From Pyropia yezoensis (lineage: Eukaryota; Rhodophyta; Bangiophyceae; Bangiales; Bangiaceae), in assembly GCA_009829735.1 (NCBI GenBank), contig CM020618.1, positions 19,081,346-19,145,345 on the forward strand: a DNA stretch of 64,000 nt, given 5' to 3'. Position numbers and translations under genes: made by a program. Below, one piece after another: positions 32,855 to 43,699 of this stretch (position 1 is the stretch's first letter; every line of letters starts with the position of its first letter). The notes beneath the pieces were generated by a model. It had not been told where the DNA came from. It made no database searches and saw nothing but the letters and a program-made list of their open reading frames with translations.

Positions 32855-32947
32855 CACGTGCTCAAAAACCGCACGTGCCCAAAAACCGCACGTGCCCAAA
32901 AACCGCACGTGCCCAAAAACCGCACGTGCCCGAGAACCGCACGTGCC
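32855..32947. repeat. Six-copy CACGTG array with 17-bp period
   Basis: CACGTG occurs at 32855, 32872, 32889, 32906, 32923 and 32940, exactly 17 bp apart, within the unit CACGTGCCCAAAAACCG. The first copy has CTC in place of CCC; the unit before the last copy has CCCGAGAACCG. This is about 280 bp downstream of the transposase stop. CACGTG is the G-box/E-box core bound by bHLH and bZIP factors. It could be an internal subterminal repeat of the transposon that binds its transposase. Confidence 0.95.
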
Positions 32948-33017
32948 ATGCGATCACGCCTGATTACGCCCGGTCACGTCGCAGTCTCGCCCTTTTCAAC
33001 CCGTGTCACGCGCAAAA

Positions 33018-33042
33018 TATTGTGCATCCCCCAAGAAGTAGC
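33018..33042 (+). mobile_element. Tc1/mariner-like TIR-like end
   Basis: TATTGTGCATCCCCCAAGAA followed by GTAGC matches the outer 25 bp of the elements at 29306 and 52315 and lies in the same orientation as 29306. The partner end was not found nearby. Confidence 0.45.
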
Positions 33043-33689
33043 TCATGCATCTTGTAACATGCATCATGCAAGGCCACATGTTCCCCTCACCATTACAGCA
33101 CGTTGTCAAAACTACACGCTGTACACAGATCTGGAATGTACAGATCTGGCACAAAAAAGTTTACACACTAGTGTTGTATATCTCTTAGTACCTTTTGGCA
33201 CAAACCAACCCATTCAACGACAACTGTTTTTTACGGATCCCCGCACACCGATTCCCAATCTATGGGGACGCCTGAACAATGACGCCCGGCGTCGGCCACC
33301 GTCGTCGGCTCCATCGTCGTCGTGACCGTCTTCTTCTCGCCCGGCATCCCCGTCACGCGCACACCCCCACCAGTGCTCTCTTTTTCGAGTGTTGAACCCC
33401 CCAGCCCCGACCACCTTACCACCTGCTCCACGCCCGATTGCATGACCTGATCTCACCCTCGCCCATACAATGAGCCATGAGACAGGTGCGTCATGGTGGC
33501 AGACGGCTCGAGCTGAGCGGGGCGCAGATATCCTACCCCATGTGATGTGCGCGTGACATAACTCTTTCTGACGATGCGGAATTTCTATTGACGCGGCACG
33601 CCTACATATTCATTTATTCTAATGCTCTGCACATGTTCGAAAAATGCAGCAGACCGTCTTCCCATCTCCCCCTCTCTCTCCCAGGAGCC

Positions 33690-35224
33690 TACTATCGGCC
33701 ATCCGGACGCTGCCGCTGGTGCTTCTGTGACTGTTACGAAGACACCTGCGTGTGGGGCGTGTGGCCATTAAAATATTGGTACCCACGGCAAGAGTCACTA
33801 TTTTGGGCAGTGCTCCCTGGTGGTTGGAAACCAGCAGTGCGTGAGCACGTTGCCTGTTGGCCACGCCTTTTACACTGGGGCGCAGTGCCAGGACCAGCAC
33901 TGCGTTTGCCGCATGATGTGCGCTCGTGAGGTTCTTGTTTTCTTTTCAATGTGTGTGTGGTGGCGGTTGTATGAGGACACATGATGATACATTTTCTTTC
34001 TTTATCAGTGCGCTGAACAGTTCTCTTTTTGCTACGCACTTGTCACACCTCTTCTGGTGTTTTGTTTCTGTGGTATGCTCTGCTTCTGTGCAGGTGTCCT
34101 AAGTGTCGCCGTCCGGGCCACACGCAGAAGACCATTGCGTTGGACCCCAGGCTTTTCAAGCGCGTCGTGTTCGAAAAAGGCGTCGCATTTAACAAGGACA
34201 CAAGAGCCTTGAATCTTTTTTCTACGTTTGCCAAGGCGCAACGCCACCTTTTTTCCACGCAGAGGTGCAGAGGGTCCGAGCCGCTTACGCTGAGAAGGAT
34301 GCAGCGCTGAGTCGCACGGCGAGCGAACGGGCAGGGCTCGTGTCAAATCTTGTTGGCGCGGTCGCTCCCGTCAGCACAGCGGTTTCGACGCTGCGTTCTT
34401 TGGGCTCGGCGACGTCCGCTTTGGCGCCGCAGAACATTTCCGCCACCGTTGAGCAGGCGGTTTTGGCCGACGCTGGCCTTTCCGCCTGTGCCTCCGCTTT
34501 GGGCGGAGCGATCGCGGCCGTGACCGGCCGCCCTAGCGGGATCATCGACGATGGCGCGCCGGCGGCGGGCCTCGCAAATTTACACGGTGCTCAAGCAGCG
34601 GCTCAGCAGGTCGGGGCGAAGCGACTGAGCCAATCGGCGCTGTCCCTCTCGGCTCCGAATGGCTCCCACCGCATATATGTTTCTGTTTCTCATATATATC
34701 TACTTGATTTTTGGCGGATGAGATGGTCGCATGCAGACATGATGGGGACAAGACACTAACTCTTGGGGCTGGGCAGCTGTTTGGCATTTTTGGCTCTGAT
34801 TGTCTCCACGGTGACTCTCGTGACTTGGACTGTCTTTTATTTGCCTGGCGCTCAGTGTGACAACATAGCGGATCGCCGGGCGCAGCACGACGTTGAGATC
34901 TCGAGAGCGATGGTCGGCGTCCAGGATCATCCCGTGGCGCCTCCCCCTACTCGTCTGCGACTGTCGCCTGCAGAGGCCGCCATGGATCTCACTCACTTTA
35001 TTTTTGCTGACGAGCAGAGCGGGGGGCGTGTCTCTTTTTCGGCCGTGGTGACGGCCGCGGCGTCCAAGTATAGTATTCGTGGGTCGACGTTGAGTGGGTC
35101 GGGTAACGTTGCCCCATTGACTCGTCAGCTTCTTTCTGGTGTGGATGAGAGCAACGATGCTCGGTCTAGCTACGAGGCGAGCTGTCATGACTGGATCCAC
35201 GCATTGCGCGAGAGGAGCACTTGA
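33690..35224 (+). pseudogene. Unidentified Cys/His-rich, apparently spliced gene in the AT-rich island
   Basis: I do not recognise this gene. One frame at about 33690-33925 reads TPACGACGH, then (after an in-frame TAA) SHYFGQCSLVVGNQQCVSTL and GAQCQDQHCVCRMMCAR. These are clustered Cys and His as in zinc-binding domains. After a T-rich gap ending in GTGCAG, another segment (about 34094-34260) gives CPKCRRPGHTQKTIALDPRL. Next, after TTTTTTCCACGCAG, comes a frame with AYAEKDAALSRTASERAGLV and an Ala-rich helical stretch to about 34672. A last segment at about 34850-35224 includes MDLTHFIFADEQSGG. The AT/T-rich gaps of 80-190 bp ending in CAG look like introns. Composition matches the mobile island, so it may belong to a transposon. 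The in-frame stop suggests decay or a missed splice. Confidence 0.4.
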
Positions 35225-35594
35225 GATCGGCGCTCGTGCTTCTGTCTGCTATCGTTACTTCTTCGTTATTGGTCCATCTTACATCTCTTTCTTTCCATTC
35301 GGTGCATACACCCTGTGACAAATTACTGTTATTTGCTATATTTGCACTTGCGAGAACTTGGCTCAGCTACGGACACTGACAGATGACAATGGTCGCGTGC
35401 GGCGCGCTGGACGGTCAGCGCCCGACTGGCGGCATCGAGCATGTACAATGAACGGTTACGATTGGCGGCCGCTGACACTGCGCGGCTGCGCCCTACGGCG
35501 GCGGCGGGCGGCGGTCGCTGGCAACCATTGGAGGGGGCGGTCTCATCATCAGCGGAGGTGGCGGGTGCGGTGGGCGGGTGGAGCAGCTGTTGGC
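35225..35594. other. Short AT-rich spacer returning to GC-rich DNA
   Basis: The right edge of the AT-rich island. No gene is visible. Confidence 0.5.
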
Positions 35595-36290
35595 AGCAAG
35601 GGCTTCAACCTTGCGGGCGTCGGGGCGCACTTTGTGGGGGGGGGGGGGGGGGGGTGGGCGGGGGGGGGGGGGGCGCCAGCGCTGTCGCCGCCGCTGGACC
35701 CCGTCATGGGCACTACCCCCCCCGTGCCGTGCAGCGGGTCGGCGCCGACGCGGCTGGGGGCTGGGGCCGGCGGCTCGCGGCCGCTCGTGCCCCCCCCGAC
35801 AAGCAGAACGAGGTTATCGTCGGAGGCGGGCGGGCGACGACGACGGCGGCGCGCGGCGGCAAAGCGATAACGAACGGTGTCGGCCGTCTCGGCGTCGGAG
35901 GCGGTGGCGGGTGCGGGGGGCGTGGTGCGCGCGGTGTCCGCGGCAAGGGTGGCGGATGTGCGGGCATCGGCGGGCGCTTTGTGGGGGGGGGGTGGGGTGG
36001 TCGGCGGGTGGGGGGGGGTGACGCTCTCGCTGTGGTTGCCGCCGGCCCCCGCAATGGGCACGACTCCCTCCGCGCGAAAGAGGGGGTTGACGCCGACGCG
36101 GCTGGGGGCTGGGGCCGGCGGCTCGCGGCCGCTGTCGTCCCCCCCGCCAAGCACAACGAGGCTGTCGTCGGCGGTGGGCGAGCGACGACGACGGCGGCGC
36201 GCGGTGGGCCGGCGACAACGGTCGGCGGTGGCCGTCTCGGCGTCGGGGGCGGCGGCGGGTGCGGCAGGGGTGGTGTGGGCGGTGTCGGCG
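35595..36290. repeat. 348-bp tandem duplication
   Basis: A unit containing CGCCGACGCGGCTGGGGGCT recurs exactly 348 bp apart (35743 and 36091). The two copies have diverged moderately. Because 348 is a multiple of three, both copies stay in one open frame on the minus strand (SGREPPAPAPSRVG in each copy), but the translation is Pro/Ala/Arg-rich without a known domain, so coding status is undecided. Confidence 0.75.
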
Positions 36291-37699
36291 GTAAGGGCGG
36301 CGGATTCGCGGGCAGGTTGTGGGGGAGGCTCTTTGTTGCGTCGCAGGTGGTGCCGAAGGAGGTGTGCCCCTTTTTTGAGTCTTTGAGGCTGGTGGGGGGA
36401 GCGCTTTCGCGGCTGGGAACGGATTTTAAGTCGGACTAAGCGGTGTCTGGCGAGGTGCTGACGGCGCCTGCGGTGCAGTGTTTTTTTGTTTTTTTTTGCG
36501 TCAGGAAGGCCGTTAGCGTGGAGGGTACTGATGCCGGCTGTGCTTTTTCTTCTGTTGCGCTGGAGGTCCAGGTGGCGTGTTTCCTTAATGCATGTAGTAC
36601 ATGCGCGGAGTTTTTGTGCGCGAGGGAGGTTTGCGGTGGTGGGAATCCCAGCGTATGCTGCGAGGTGGTGGTATTTCATTGAGCGTGGGAGGCAGGGTGG
36701 CTGGCAGTGCCGACGACGGGCGAGCGGTGTTTATGCCTTAGGGGAGTCTGGTGGCGGCGAGGAGTGTCGTTGCCGGCCGTGGGGCGGGCCGATGCCTGTG
36801 TGTGGTGCAGGCCGGTGAGGAGGGGACTCGATGTGCCTCTGTTGATGGGGGCCTTTATTTATGTGCACTTGGAAGGTAGCGTAGACGGGGGGCCGTGGGG
36901 ATCGGGGGAACGATTGTGGCTTATTTTTCTGGCACGTCTGGCTTGTAGCATCCTCAGCGCTTGTGGCACCCGATGACGCGTCTCACGGCGTTGTGGTCCC
37001 TGTTGTAGCAAAATGAGGGGAGGGCGGGGATCAATACGCTAGCACTTCCCTCCAGGTCTTTTCCCCTCTCAACTATCATGCAGCAAGCCGCCCCATTTCC
37101 CCTCCACGCAATCCCTCCTCTGCAACCCCCCCCCCTCGCTATCCCCATGACGACTGGGCGCATCCCCGCGTACGCAGGCATGGCCAGCGGCGTCAGTCGA
37201 ATGCAGGCCCACCATTACCTCTGCCGCGTCCGCCGCCGCCGCCGCTCCCCCTGCCGGCGCGCACGCGTTCCGACTACGGCTGGCCGGTCGCCTTGGCCAA
37301 CCGCCAAACCGCTGCGTGCCCCTTTCCCAAAGGGAGGGTGCCGCCCCAACCGCCGGGGCACCACAGTGCGACCGAAAGTGGCGCCCCCGGAAAACGGCAG
37401 CGGCGGCGCGTGGCGGCGGCGCCCGCCGACTGGCGGCTGCGGCCGCCACCGACGCGCGCGCCTTGGCGAGTCACACCGGCAGAGCCCCTCGCCGGGGCTC
37501 CCACCCCTTCCCCGCCCCCCCGGCGAGTCACCTCCCGCCCACCTCCCCCACGGCCGACCGCGCGCCGCCATCTCACGCGAGCGCGTCCGCGTCCCGCCGC
37601 CTCGCGGAACGCGACATTCGCCGCCCAAATCTTCGCCGACGCGACGGCGGCGGCCGCCTCCTCGGCGGCGGGCGTCGCCGTCCACACGCGAAGGCGCGC
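36291..37699. other. Intergenic region
   Basis: T-runs and G/T-rich DNA (36.4-37.0 kb), then GC-rich DNA. No supported gene. Confidence 0.45.
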
Positions 37700-38960
37700 G
37701 ATGGCCCGGCCGTCGAGGCCGACTAGGACGGCGGCGATGAGGGGGGGGGGGAGGCCGCCGGCCGCCGCGACGGGGGCGTCGTACGTTCCGGGAGGGGCTT
37801 CCACGCCAGTCTTGCGGACGCGCCTGAACGCGGAGGCGACGGCATCGTCACAAGCGGCGGCCTCGGCAGCGTCGAGGAGGAAGCAATCGGCCTACAGGAA
37901 GCAGCAGCTGCACGTGCCAGCGTCGCCGGCGAGCATGAGGGGCAGGGGGGGGGCGGCGTACGCGTCGGAAACGGCGTTGGGCGGCCGCCAGGGGGGCTTG
38001 TCATCGGACGGGGAGGGGGGAGCTCGGGGGGGGTGCCATCGCCGCCACCCGCCGGCCGGCTGACAACCTCCATCTCGCAAGCCGCCGCGGCGGCCGCGGC
38101 GGCGACTGCCGCAGCCCCCACCGCGCGCGCCCCCCTTCACCCCCGGTGGCCGCCACCGGCGACGGCGGCGGCAGCGACGGCGGCGTCGCGTAGGGCGCCA
38201 GGACGCTGCGCGCGACGAGGAGGGAGACGAGCTCCCCCCGGGGCACGGCGACGGCGGCAGGGTGCCCCAACCCCCCGCGTCTACATACGTGAGCAGCCCC
38301 GGCCCGCCCGGCTGGCCGTACCGGTCAGCCGGAAGCAGCGCGTGCAGCATCAGCTGCGCGCGGGCGTGGGCGGCCGCGGTTGGGGTGGACGTGCCCGTCT
38401 CGAGCTCGACAGTGCCGAGGCGAGGGGGGGGGAGGGCGTGGGGGGGGGAGGGGGCGTCGCCGGCCAGAAAGCGCCGCTCCCCGGCAGCCGCCGGCGTCGC
38501 TGCAGAGGAGGGGGATAGGGGGGGTGGGGGGGGGCGACGGCGAGCGCTACCGTGGCGTCGAACTTGCCTTGACGCCAATGAGGGGGGACCAGATGCTTTT
38601 CTCCGCCGCTGTTACGCCCGCGACCGCCACGGGTGCACCCCCGCCGCCGCCCCCGCCGCCGCCGCCGCCGCAGCTGGGAGGACGCTGCCCGGCCTGTACG
38701 CCTCGCCCGCTGGTCGCGGCGGCGGCGGCCGTCGCGGCCTCCCCCCCCCCCCCCCCCCTCCCCCGGTCATGTAGTCGGCCACCCAGTCGAGGATGGGCGG
38801 GATGGCGGCGGACAGCAGAGGCCACTCGGCCGCGTCGTCCCGCCTGAGCGCGTACAGCCTGTCTGCCTCGGCGGCGAGGACCCGCCGCAACGCAGCGGCC
38901 ACGTCGGCGGGGAGGGACGGCAGCACCGCCGTCGACGCCGCCGCCGTCACCGCCGCCGTC
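37700..38960 (-). pseudogene. DNA2: Decayed DNA2-type nuclease domain (helicase missing)
   Basis: The minus strand, read through several frames, gives the blocks of the Cas4-like nuclease domain of DNA2 in order: IPPILDWVADYM (38803-38767); EKSIWSPLIGVK, then after a one-base slip KFDATVALAV (about 38600-38540); TVELETGTS (about 38410), AHARAQLMLHALLPADRYG and GLLTYV; and finally CSCC (37912-37901) with a further Cys at 37885, i.e. the C-x2-C-x5-C iron-sulphur ligand pattern. In intact DNA2 this nuclease processes 5' flaps and resected ends in the nucleus and mitochondria. Here an in-frame TAG (37894-37892) lies inside the x5 spacer. The expected E-x-K catalytic motif reads E-x-E (VELETG for LELKTG), and no helicase motifs follow downstream. 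The frameshifts, stop and lost lysine together indicate a dead relic. Confidence 0.6.
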
Positions 38961-40017
38961 CGGCCGTCCACAGGCCGGCCACCCGCACCACCCTCACCCT
39001 CACCCCCACCCCCCCACCATCCCCACGGCCGCCGCCACCACCGCCACCTGAAGCGGCGGCGCCGGACGAGAGGTGGGGAGCAGGCGCCCCCCCGCCGCCG
39101 CCACGACGGCCGCCACGACCAGGCGGGGCGACGACGCGGTGTCCGGACCAATGAGCGGCATCTGCAGCGGCAGCTGCCGCCGCCGCCCGAGCCGCCGTGG
39201 CCATCCCCACCGCCGACGCAGCCAACGCCGACGCCACCGCCGCCACCCCCACCATATGCGCATTTGCCGCCCGGAGGTGGCCGCCGGCAGCAGCGGGGGA
39301 AATTACGGCGCCGCGGCGGCGCGGCCCCGGCTGCGCGGCCCCACAGCCGTCGTGGCAGTGCGGGCGCCGGCAGAAGGGGAGGTTATGACGGCGCCGGGGG
39401 CGGCGGCGCCGCTGCGGCGGCTGACGGGAGGTCCGCCTCGAACGCGCCGCCATGAGCGCCGCTAGGGCGTCCTCAAAGGCCGCGTCGCCGTCGGCGGCGG
39501 GCCCGTGAGCGGCGTGGGGGGGAGGCGGCGCCCAAGATGGGGCGGGCGCCGCCACCAGCGGGGGCGTCGCCGCTGGTCGCGGCGGCGGCGGCGGCGGCGG
39601 CGCGGGGGGGGCGGCGACCGTTACGGCCGCCGTGACGGCCATGGTAGCGGCGACGGCGGCGGAGACGGAGAAGAGGATGAAGACGAGGACGGGGACGACT
39701 GTTGACGCCCCGCCCCGGGCGGCGTCGACAACCGCGTGGCGGCCGCCGCCGCCGCCACCGCCGCCGTCGTCGTCGCCTTCTCGGTGCTCGCCGTGGAGCC
39801 CGCCGCCGCCGCTGCTGCCGCCGCCGCCGCTGCCGCCGCCATCGCTGCCGCCGCCGCTGCCGCCATCGTTGCAGCTGCTGGCGCCGCTTCTATTGCCGCT
39901 GCTGCTGCCGCCGCCGCTACCGCTGCCGCCGCCGCGTCCGGGCGCCGCAGCCGTGCTGCCGCCAGAGCCGCCCTCCGCAGACGGACAGAGGTCGAATCTC
40001 GCCCGAACGCCTGCCAT
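38961..40017 (-). other. Low-complexity open frame with one transmembrane-like segment
   Basis: From an ATG at 40017 (MAGVRARFDLCPSAEGG) the frame runs through a Gly/Ser-rich stretch, a hydrophobic segment VVPVLVFILFSVSAAVAATM long enough to span a membrane, then Pro/Ala-rich sequence. It is on the same strand as, and just upstream of, the DNA2-like relic, so it could be its decayed 5' end, but no DNA2 motif is visible in it. It may not be a gene. Confidence 0.25.
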
Positions 40018-40176
40018 TGGATGCCATCAAGCTACTCTCGGGCGAGCCAACACCCTCACAGCCCTCAAAAATAAAATTGAAGGCAGAAAAGCGTTACGAT
40101 GTCCGTGAGGGAATAACGCCAAAGAGCTTGCTCTGCCAAGGTGAAACAGGGAGTAAATATAACAATGAGGGACAAG

Positions 40177-40839
40177 TCAGAGTGGCCCCAGCTGAACGGG
40201 AAGTGCCGGAAACACGCGTTGCAATGGCATCCCTTCCCCAGTCACCTCTCGGAGGTTGCGCAGTATCTGCCGGCGCGCCTCCCGACAGTGGCCTTGTATA
40301 GACGACAAAGACAGAGAAGAAAACGCCAAGACATGAGCCATGCGATCAGGCAACAGCGGATGCCAGTGCACCAAGCTGCGCACTTCATGCTTACAGTCCT
40401 TAAAAACAGGCTCAATGGCAGAGAAGTCGGGTGAGTAAGGTGAGAGGCGGATGCGAGCGACCCCATTCTCCCCGAAAATCTCGTCCGCAAACGCAGTGTG
40501 AACTGAGGCGTTATCGTATACCACCACGCAATCATTAGGCTGCTCTGACCAAGGGAGGCCAGGGTGAAAAGCATTCATTCTCCGAACCAGGCTGATGCAA
40601 AACAAGGCAAAGTCATCACCATTCAATGCAGGGGGTACCTCGTTAACAGAGAGCTCCAAAATGCCACGAGTGTGAGATACAGCCACCGTGGAAGAGAGAC
40701 GCGCGCGGGCCCGAGGGTCCGTTGCCGCGCCTCCAACGATTGATCAACGGGCGCCCATCCGCGCCTGCGCACCATGGCCGGACCGGCCACGTGCGTTTCA
40801 TCAAGGACGACGATGCAGCGATCTGGGACTTGACTGTAA
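40177..40839 (-). pseudogene. DDE_3/IS630-like transposase, C-terminal half (split by retrotransposon)
   Basis: Immediately left of the retrotransposon the minus strand reads YSQVPDRCIVVLDETHV (first catalytic D) and RRRGWAP. Then, after a frame change near 40690, it reads VSHTRGILELSV, VVVYDNASVHTAFADEIFGE (second D) and RIRLSPYSPDFSAIEPVFKD (third acidic residue, E), the pattern of DDE_3 transposases of the IS630/Tc1 superfamily. The frame at the left edge is in phase with the frame at the right edge of the retrotransposon, so the two halves were one gene before insertion. The frameshift here and a stop in the other half show it is dead. The product would have been a nuclear cut-and-paste transposase. 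Confidence 0.8.
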
Positions 40840-41307
40840 TGTGGCAAAAACCACTTGCACACACGACACCCAAGTTGGGGCGGTGTACAAGGGCTGCCTC
40901 CCGTGTCGGGGGAACCGGAAGAAGTGCAAGTCGCACACACTCTGTCCCTGTTGTGGGGCAAACCCCCCACTGACAAACAAGAGGATGGTGTGTGGTCCAA
41001 CAGTTTCTTGGTCGGGACGGGGACGCAGGGCCAAGCCCCGCTGTCCCTCCCCTTATCCCCCCAGGGTCCCCTCAGAATCTCGCCACTCAGAATCTTCCAC
41101 CCCAGCACCTGCCCACCGGGCCACACGAAATTCAAGACGATAAATGCAGAAAACCCTCAAATCCAAGTTGGATTTACTACTAAGCTAACTATCCCAAACT
41201 TAGGGAATACGGACCCAAATGCAGGGGTAGGAACGGATCAGGCTAGTGGCCTGCCGCCCCTTGCATGGCACGTGTTGCCCCCGTACCTGGGGGTCAATAC
41301 TGCCACA
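40840..41307 (-). repeat. 3' LTR of the chromovirus (468 bp)
   Basis: Nearly identical to 49743-50211. The two differences are ATCTTCCAC here versus ATCTCCCAC, and one A fewer in CACGAAATTC. On the plus strand it contains a Cys-rich open stretch (CLPCRGNRKKC ... LCPCC). Confidence 0.95.
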
Positions 41308-41320
41308 CTCCCCTCTCCTC
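41308..41320 (-). other. Polypurine tract
   Basis: The minus strand reads GAGGAGAGGGGAG directly against the TG of the 3' LTR, as expected for plus-strand DNA priming. Confidence 0.8.
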
Positions 41321-41458
41321 AGTTCCGACCGACCCGGTCGGCCCTGTGAGGGGGTGCGTAAACGCACGTCTCGGCGTTGGGGGCGCGACTTGCTGTACCC
41401 CCTGGAGTACGTAACGCGGATGTGGAGGCGGTCACGTTGACCGCCCCTCTCCTCAAGC

Positions 41459-43588
41459 TTGCCCACTCGGCAGCTTGCTCTCCCCGGTTCTCACTTCACA
41501 ATCCCACGACCTCCCCTTCACCTTCCACTGGGCCGCCCCACGCTGGGGAGGCCACCCGTCTACCCACGATCCGAGTCCCCCTCAACTCGAGGCTGGTCTC
41601 GTGCCGCTGTAGCCAGGGCGTCTCTCCCCAACTTGGGGAGAGCCATGGCGACCCGGGGGGTGGAGACGGACTCTCTCGACGAACGTATGGAGGACACCTC
41701 CTACGGTGCAGCGCCCGCCGGGACTTCCGGCGGGGGCTCCGCGATCGCTCCGGGGGATGGGACTCCCGCGTCATCCGGCTTTGTGTTGACGACGGGATCT
41801 CCCCCGGAGGCGGGACAAGTTGTCCCGCGTGAGGCCTTGGGGCGGTGGTTTTACCTCGCTTGGCCTCTATATGAGGAGGGGTTGACTGTTCTTCGCTGTG
41901 GCCGACTTGGCGCAGCGATGGGTCGGGTATGGGACCGCCTACGGGAGAAGTATCCCCGTAGGGTCGGGTTCCCTGCCGGCTTCAGGACGGACCAGCTTGC
42001 CTTCCTGGACGACGAGGAGGTCGAAGACGTACAGCGGGCCAAGGCCATGGTGGACCGCGGGGGAACTATCCCGGGTCCCGGCGACTTGCCGACCTTTACT
42101 TGGGACGCGGTGGCAACTCGCCCCCCGTACCTTCACGAGGCCGATCCGCACACTCATCACTTTGATGTGCGGATGGAGAAGGACTTCCGGCGAGGTCCCT
42201 ACTTGGTGACCCCGGCTCAACTTGAGTTTCCTCAGCAGTCTGCTGCCAGTAAGGAGCAGTACTATCCGAAGAAGCTCGAGTGGTGGCCTCAAGTTGAGGT
42301 CCCCTACGGGTTCCCGGCGTTGCTGCCACGGTTGCTTGACCACTTCGGCTCCGTCATGTTGACGGCTGGCCCTGATCACCTGGTGTGGGCCATGTTGGCC
42401 ACCCAGTGGCTCCTCGAGGTCATGTCGACCTGGGTGTCTTGTGTTCAGCGGCGGGGGATGCTCTGGCATCTCCCCCTCCGGCTTATCCAAGGTTTGGATT
42501 AGCTCACCCCTCAGCTAGTTGCTGAGGGGTGCTCATCAAGACAACTCACTCTACTTGGGGAGATGCTCCGCCTCCACAAGTTTATCGAGTGGGAGAGCAT
42601 CGAGCACAAGTTGCGCCGCCCCACTCGTGGGCCCAAGGACGATGGCGCACTTCGCCAGTTCGTATGGGTCGCTCGTGAACTTCACGACGGCCGTGTGGTC
42701 CTACGAGAGGTGTTGGGCATCGGGGACTACCCGTATGCCCCGGGGGTGAATCGCCACACTGCGCCACCCCCGGACAAGGCCATAGTTATGGCCGTGCCCT
42801 CACATGATGACCATATGACTCAACCCACTGCGGGGGCCCCAAGTCGGGGACGCAGTTACACCCGTGTCCCGCCACCTCGGCGTGCCCCTCCGCTTCCTCC
42901 TGTCCCCTACCAGCCGCACGGGGACATCCCGATTAGCGTGGCCGTTGAGTCGTCCACCCCGGTGTCCCCCAACTTGCGGGCCACCCTCCTGACGGTATAC
43001 CCCAAGTAGGTGTTACCGCCCACGCCTCTAACCTCAGAGATGATGATCACCACGTTGGTGCGCACCATTTCCTGGTTGGCCGCGTCGACCGCAACCCTTC
43101 AAACTTCCGAGACTCCTCAACTTGAGCAGCGCGTTCGTACTGCAGTGGCGACCGCGAGTTGCGAGTCGGTGGCGGAGTTTATGACGGCCGAGTTAGCTCG
43201 CATTGGGGCTACTATGCCCCAGCCAGCCCCTCTTGGGCGTGGCAAACGTCGTGCGAGCCGGGCATACTCGCCTCCTCGCCGTCGTCGCCGACGCTCGCGG
43301 CGCTCTCCCTCCGTGTCGGAAGACGAGTTGTCTTACTCCGTCTCGGAGTCCTCGACTCCGTCAGAGTCGGAGTCGGTCCGGCGTCTGCGTCGCCAACTTG
43401 CGCGCAAGACTAAGCAGAAGAGCAGCCGCGGTCGTCGCCACTTGCGCGACCGTGAGGGGCGCGACGGGTCCGACTTGGAGCCGCCGGCCCCGCCGACTGG
43501 TGGGGAGCGTTATCGCCGTGGTTCTGGCCGCTCGCCTCTACGTGAGGGCGAGGGCCGTGGGGTTGGAGAGTCTAGCATGCATGCCTAG
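41459..43588 (+). pseudogene. Antisense ORF of the retrotransposon, one frame with two TAG codons
   Basis: This frame runs opposite to gag-pol, between the 3' end of pol and the 3' LTR. A single frame of about 709 codons is interrupted only by TAG at 42500-42502 and TAG at 43007-43009; there is no frameshift. Likely starts are the ATG at 41459 or at 41645 (GCCATGGCGACC). Segments that look folded include RWFYLAWPLYEEGLTVLRCG, KKLEWWPQVEVPYGFPALLP and GALRQFVWVARELHDGRVVL. The C-terminal third is a basic/Ser-rich tail (RRRRRRSRRSPSVSEDELSY, then SESE/RRLRRQ), as in nucleic-acid-binding or nuclear proteins. I do not recognise a domain. In plants, Tat-lineage Ty3/Gypsy elements carry comparable antisense ORFs in the same place; whether this one is related cannot be judged by eye. 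Confidence 0.65.
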
Positions 43589-43699
43589 TTGGCAGCTGCC
43601 TTTATTGTGAGAGTGTGAGGGTTAGGGCTGTAGTTAAAAGCCACTCTGCGTACCACTTCGACTTGAAGCACTCTCTTGGCACTGTTGCTCGGCCTTCCC

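Noticed and set aside
32855..32947. CRISPR-like array
   Set aside because: The 17-bp period leaves no unique spacers and the setting is eukaryotic; it is a simple tandem array.
42500..43009. Alternative genetic code or general TAG reassignment
   Set aside because: TAG also serves as a terminator elsewhere (for example the end of the NADAR gene at 55613), and the same element carries a TAA in integrase, so two TAGs in one mobile frame do not support recoding.
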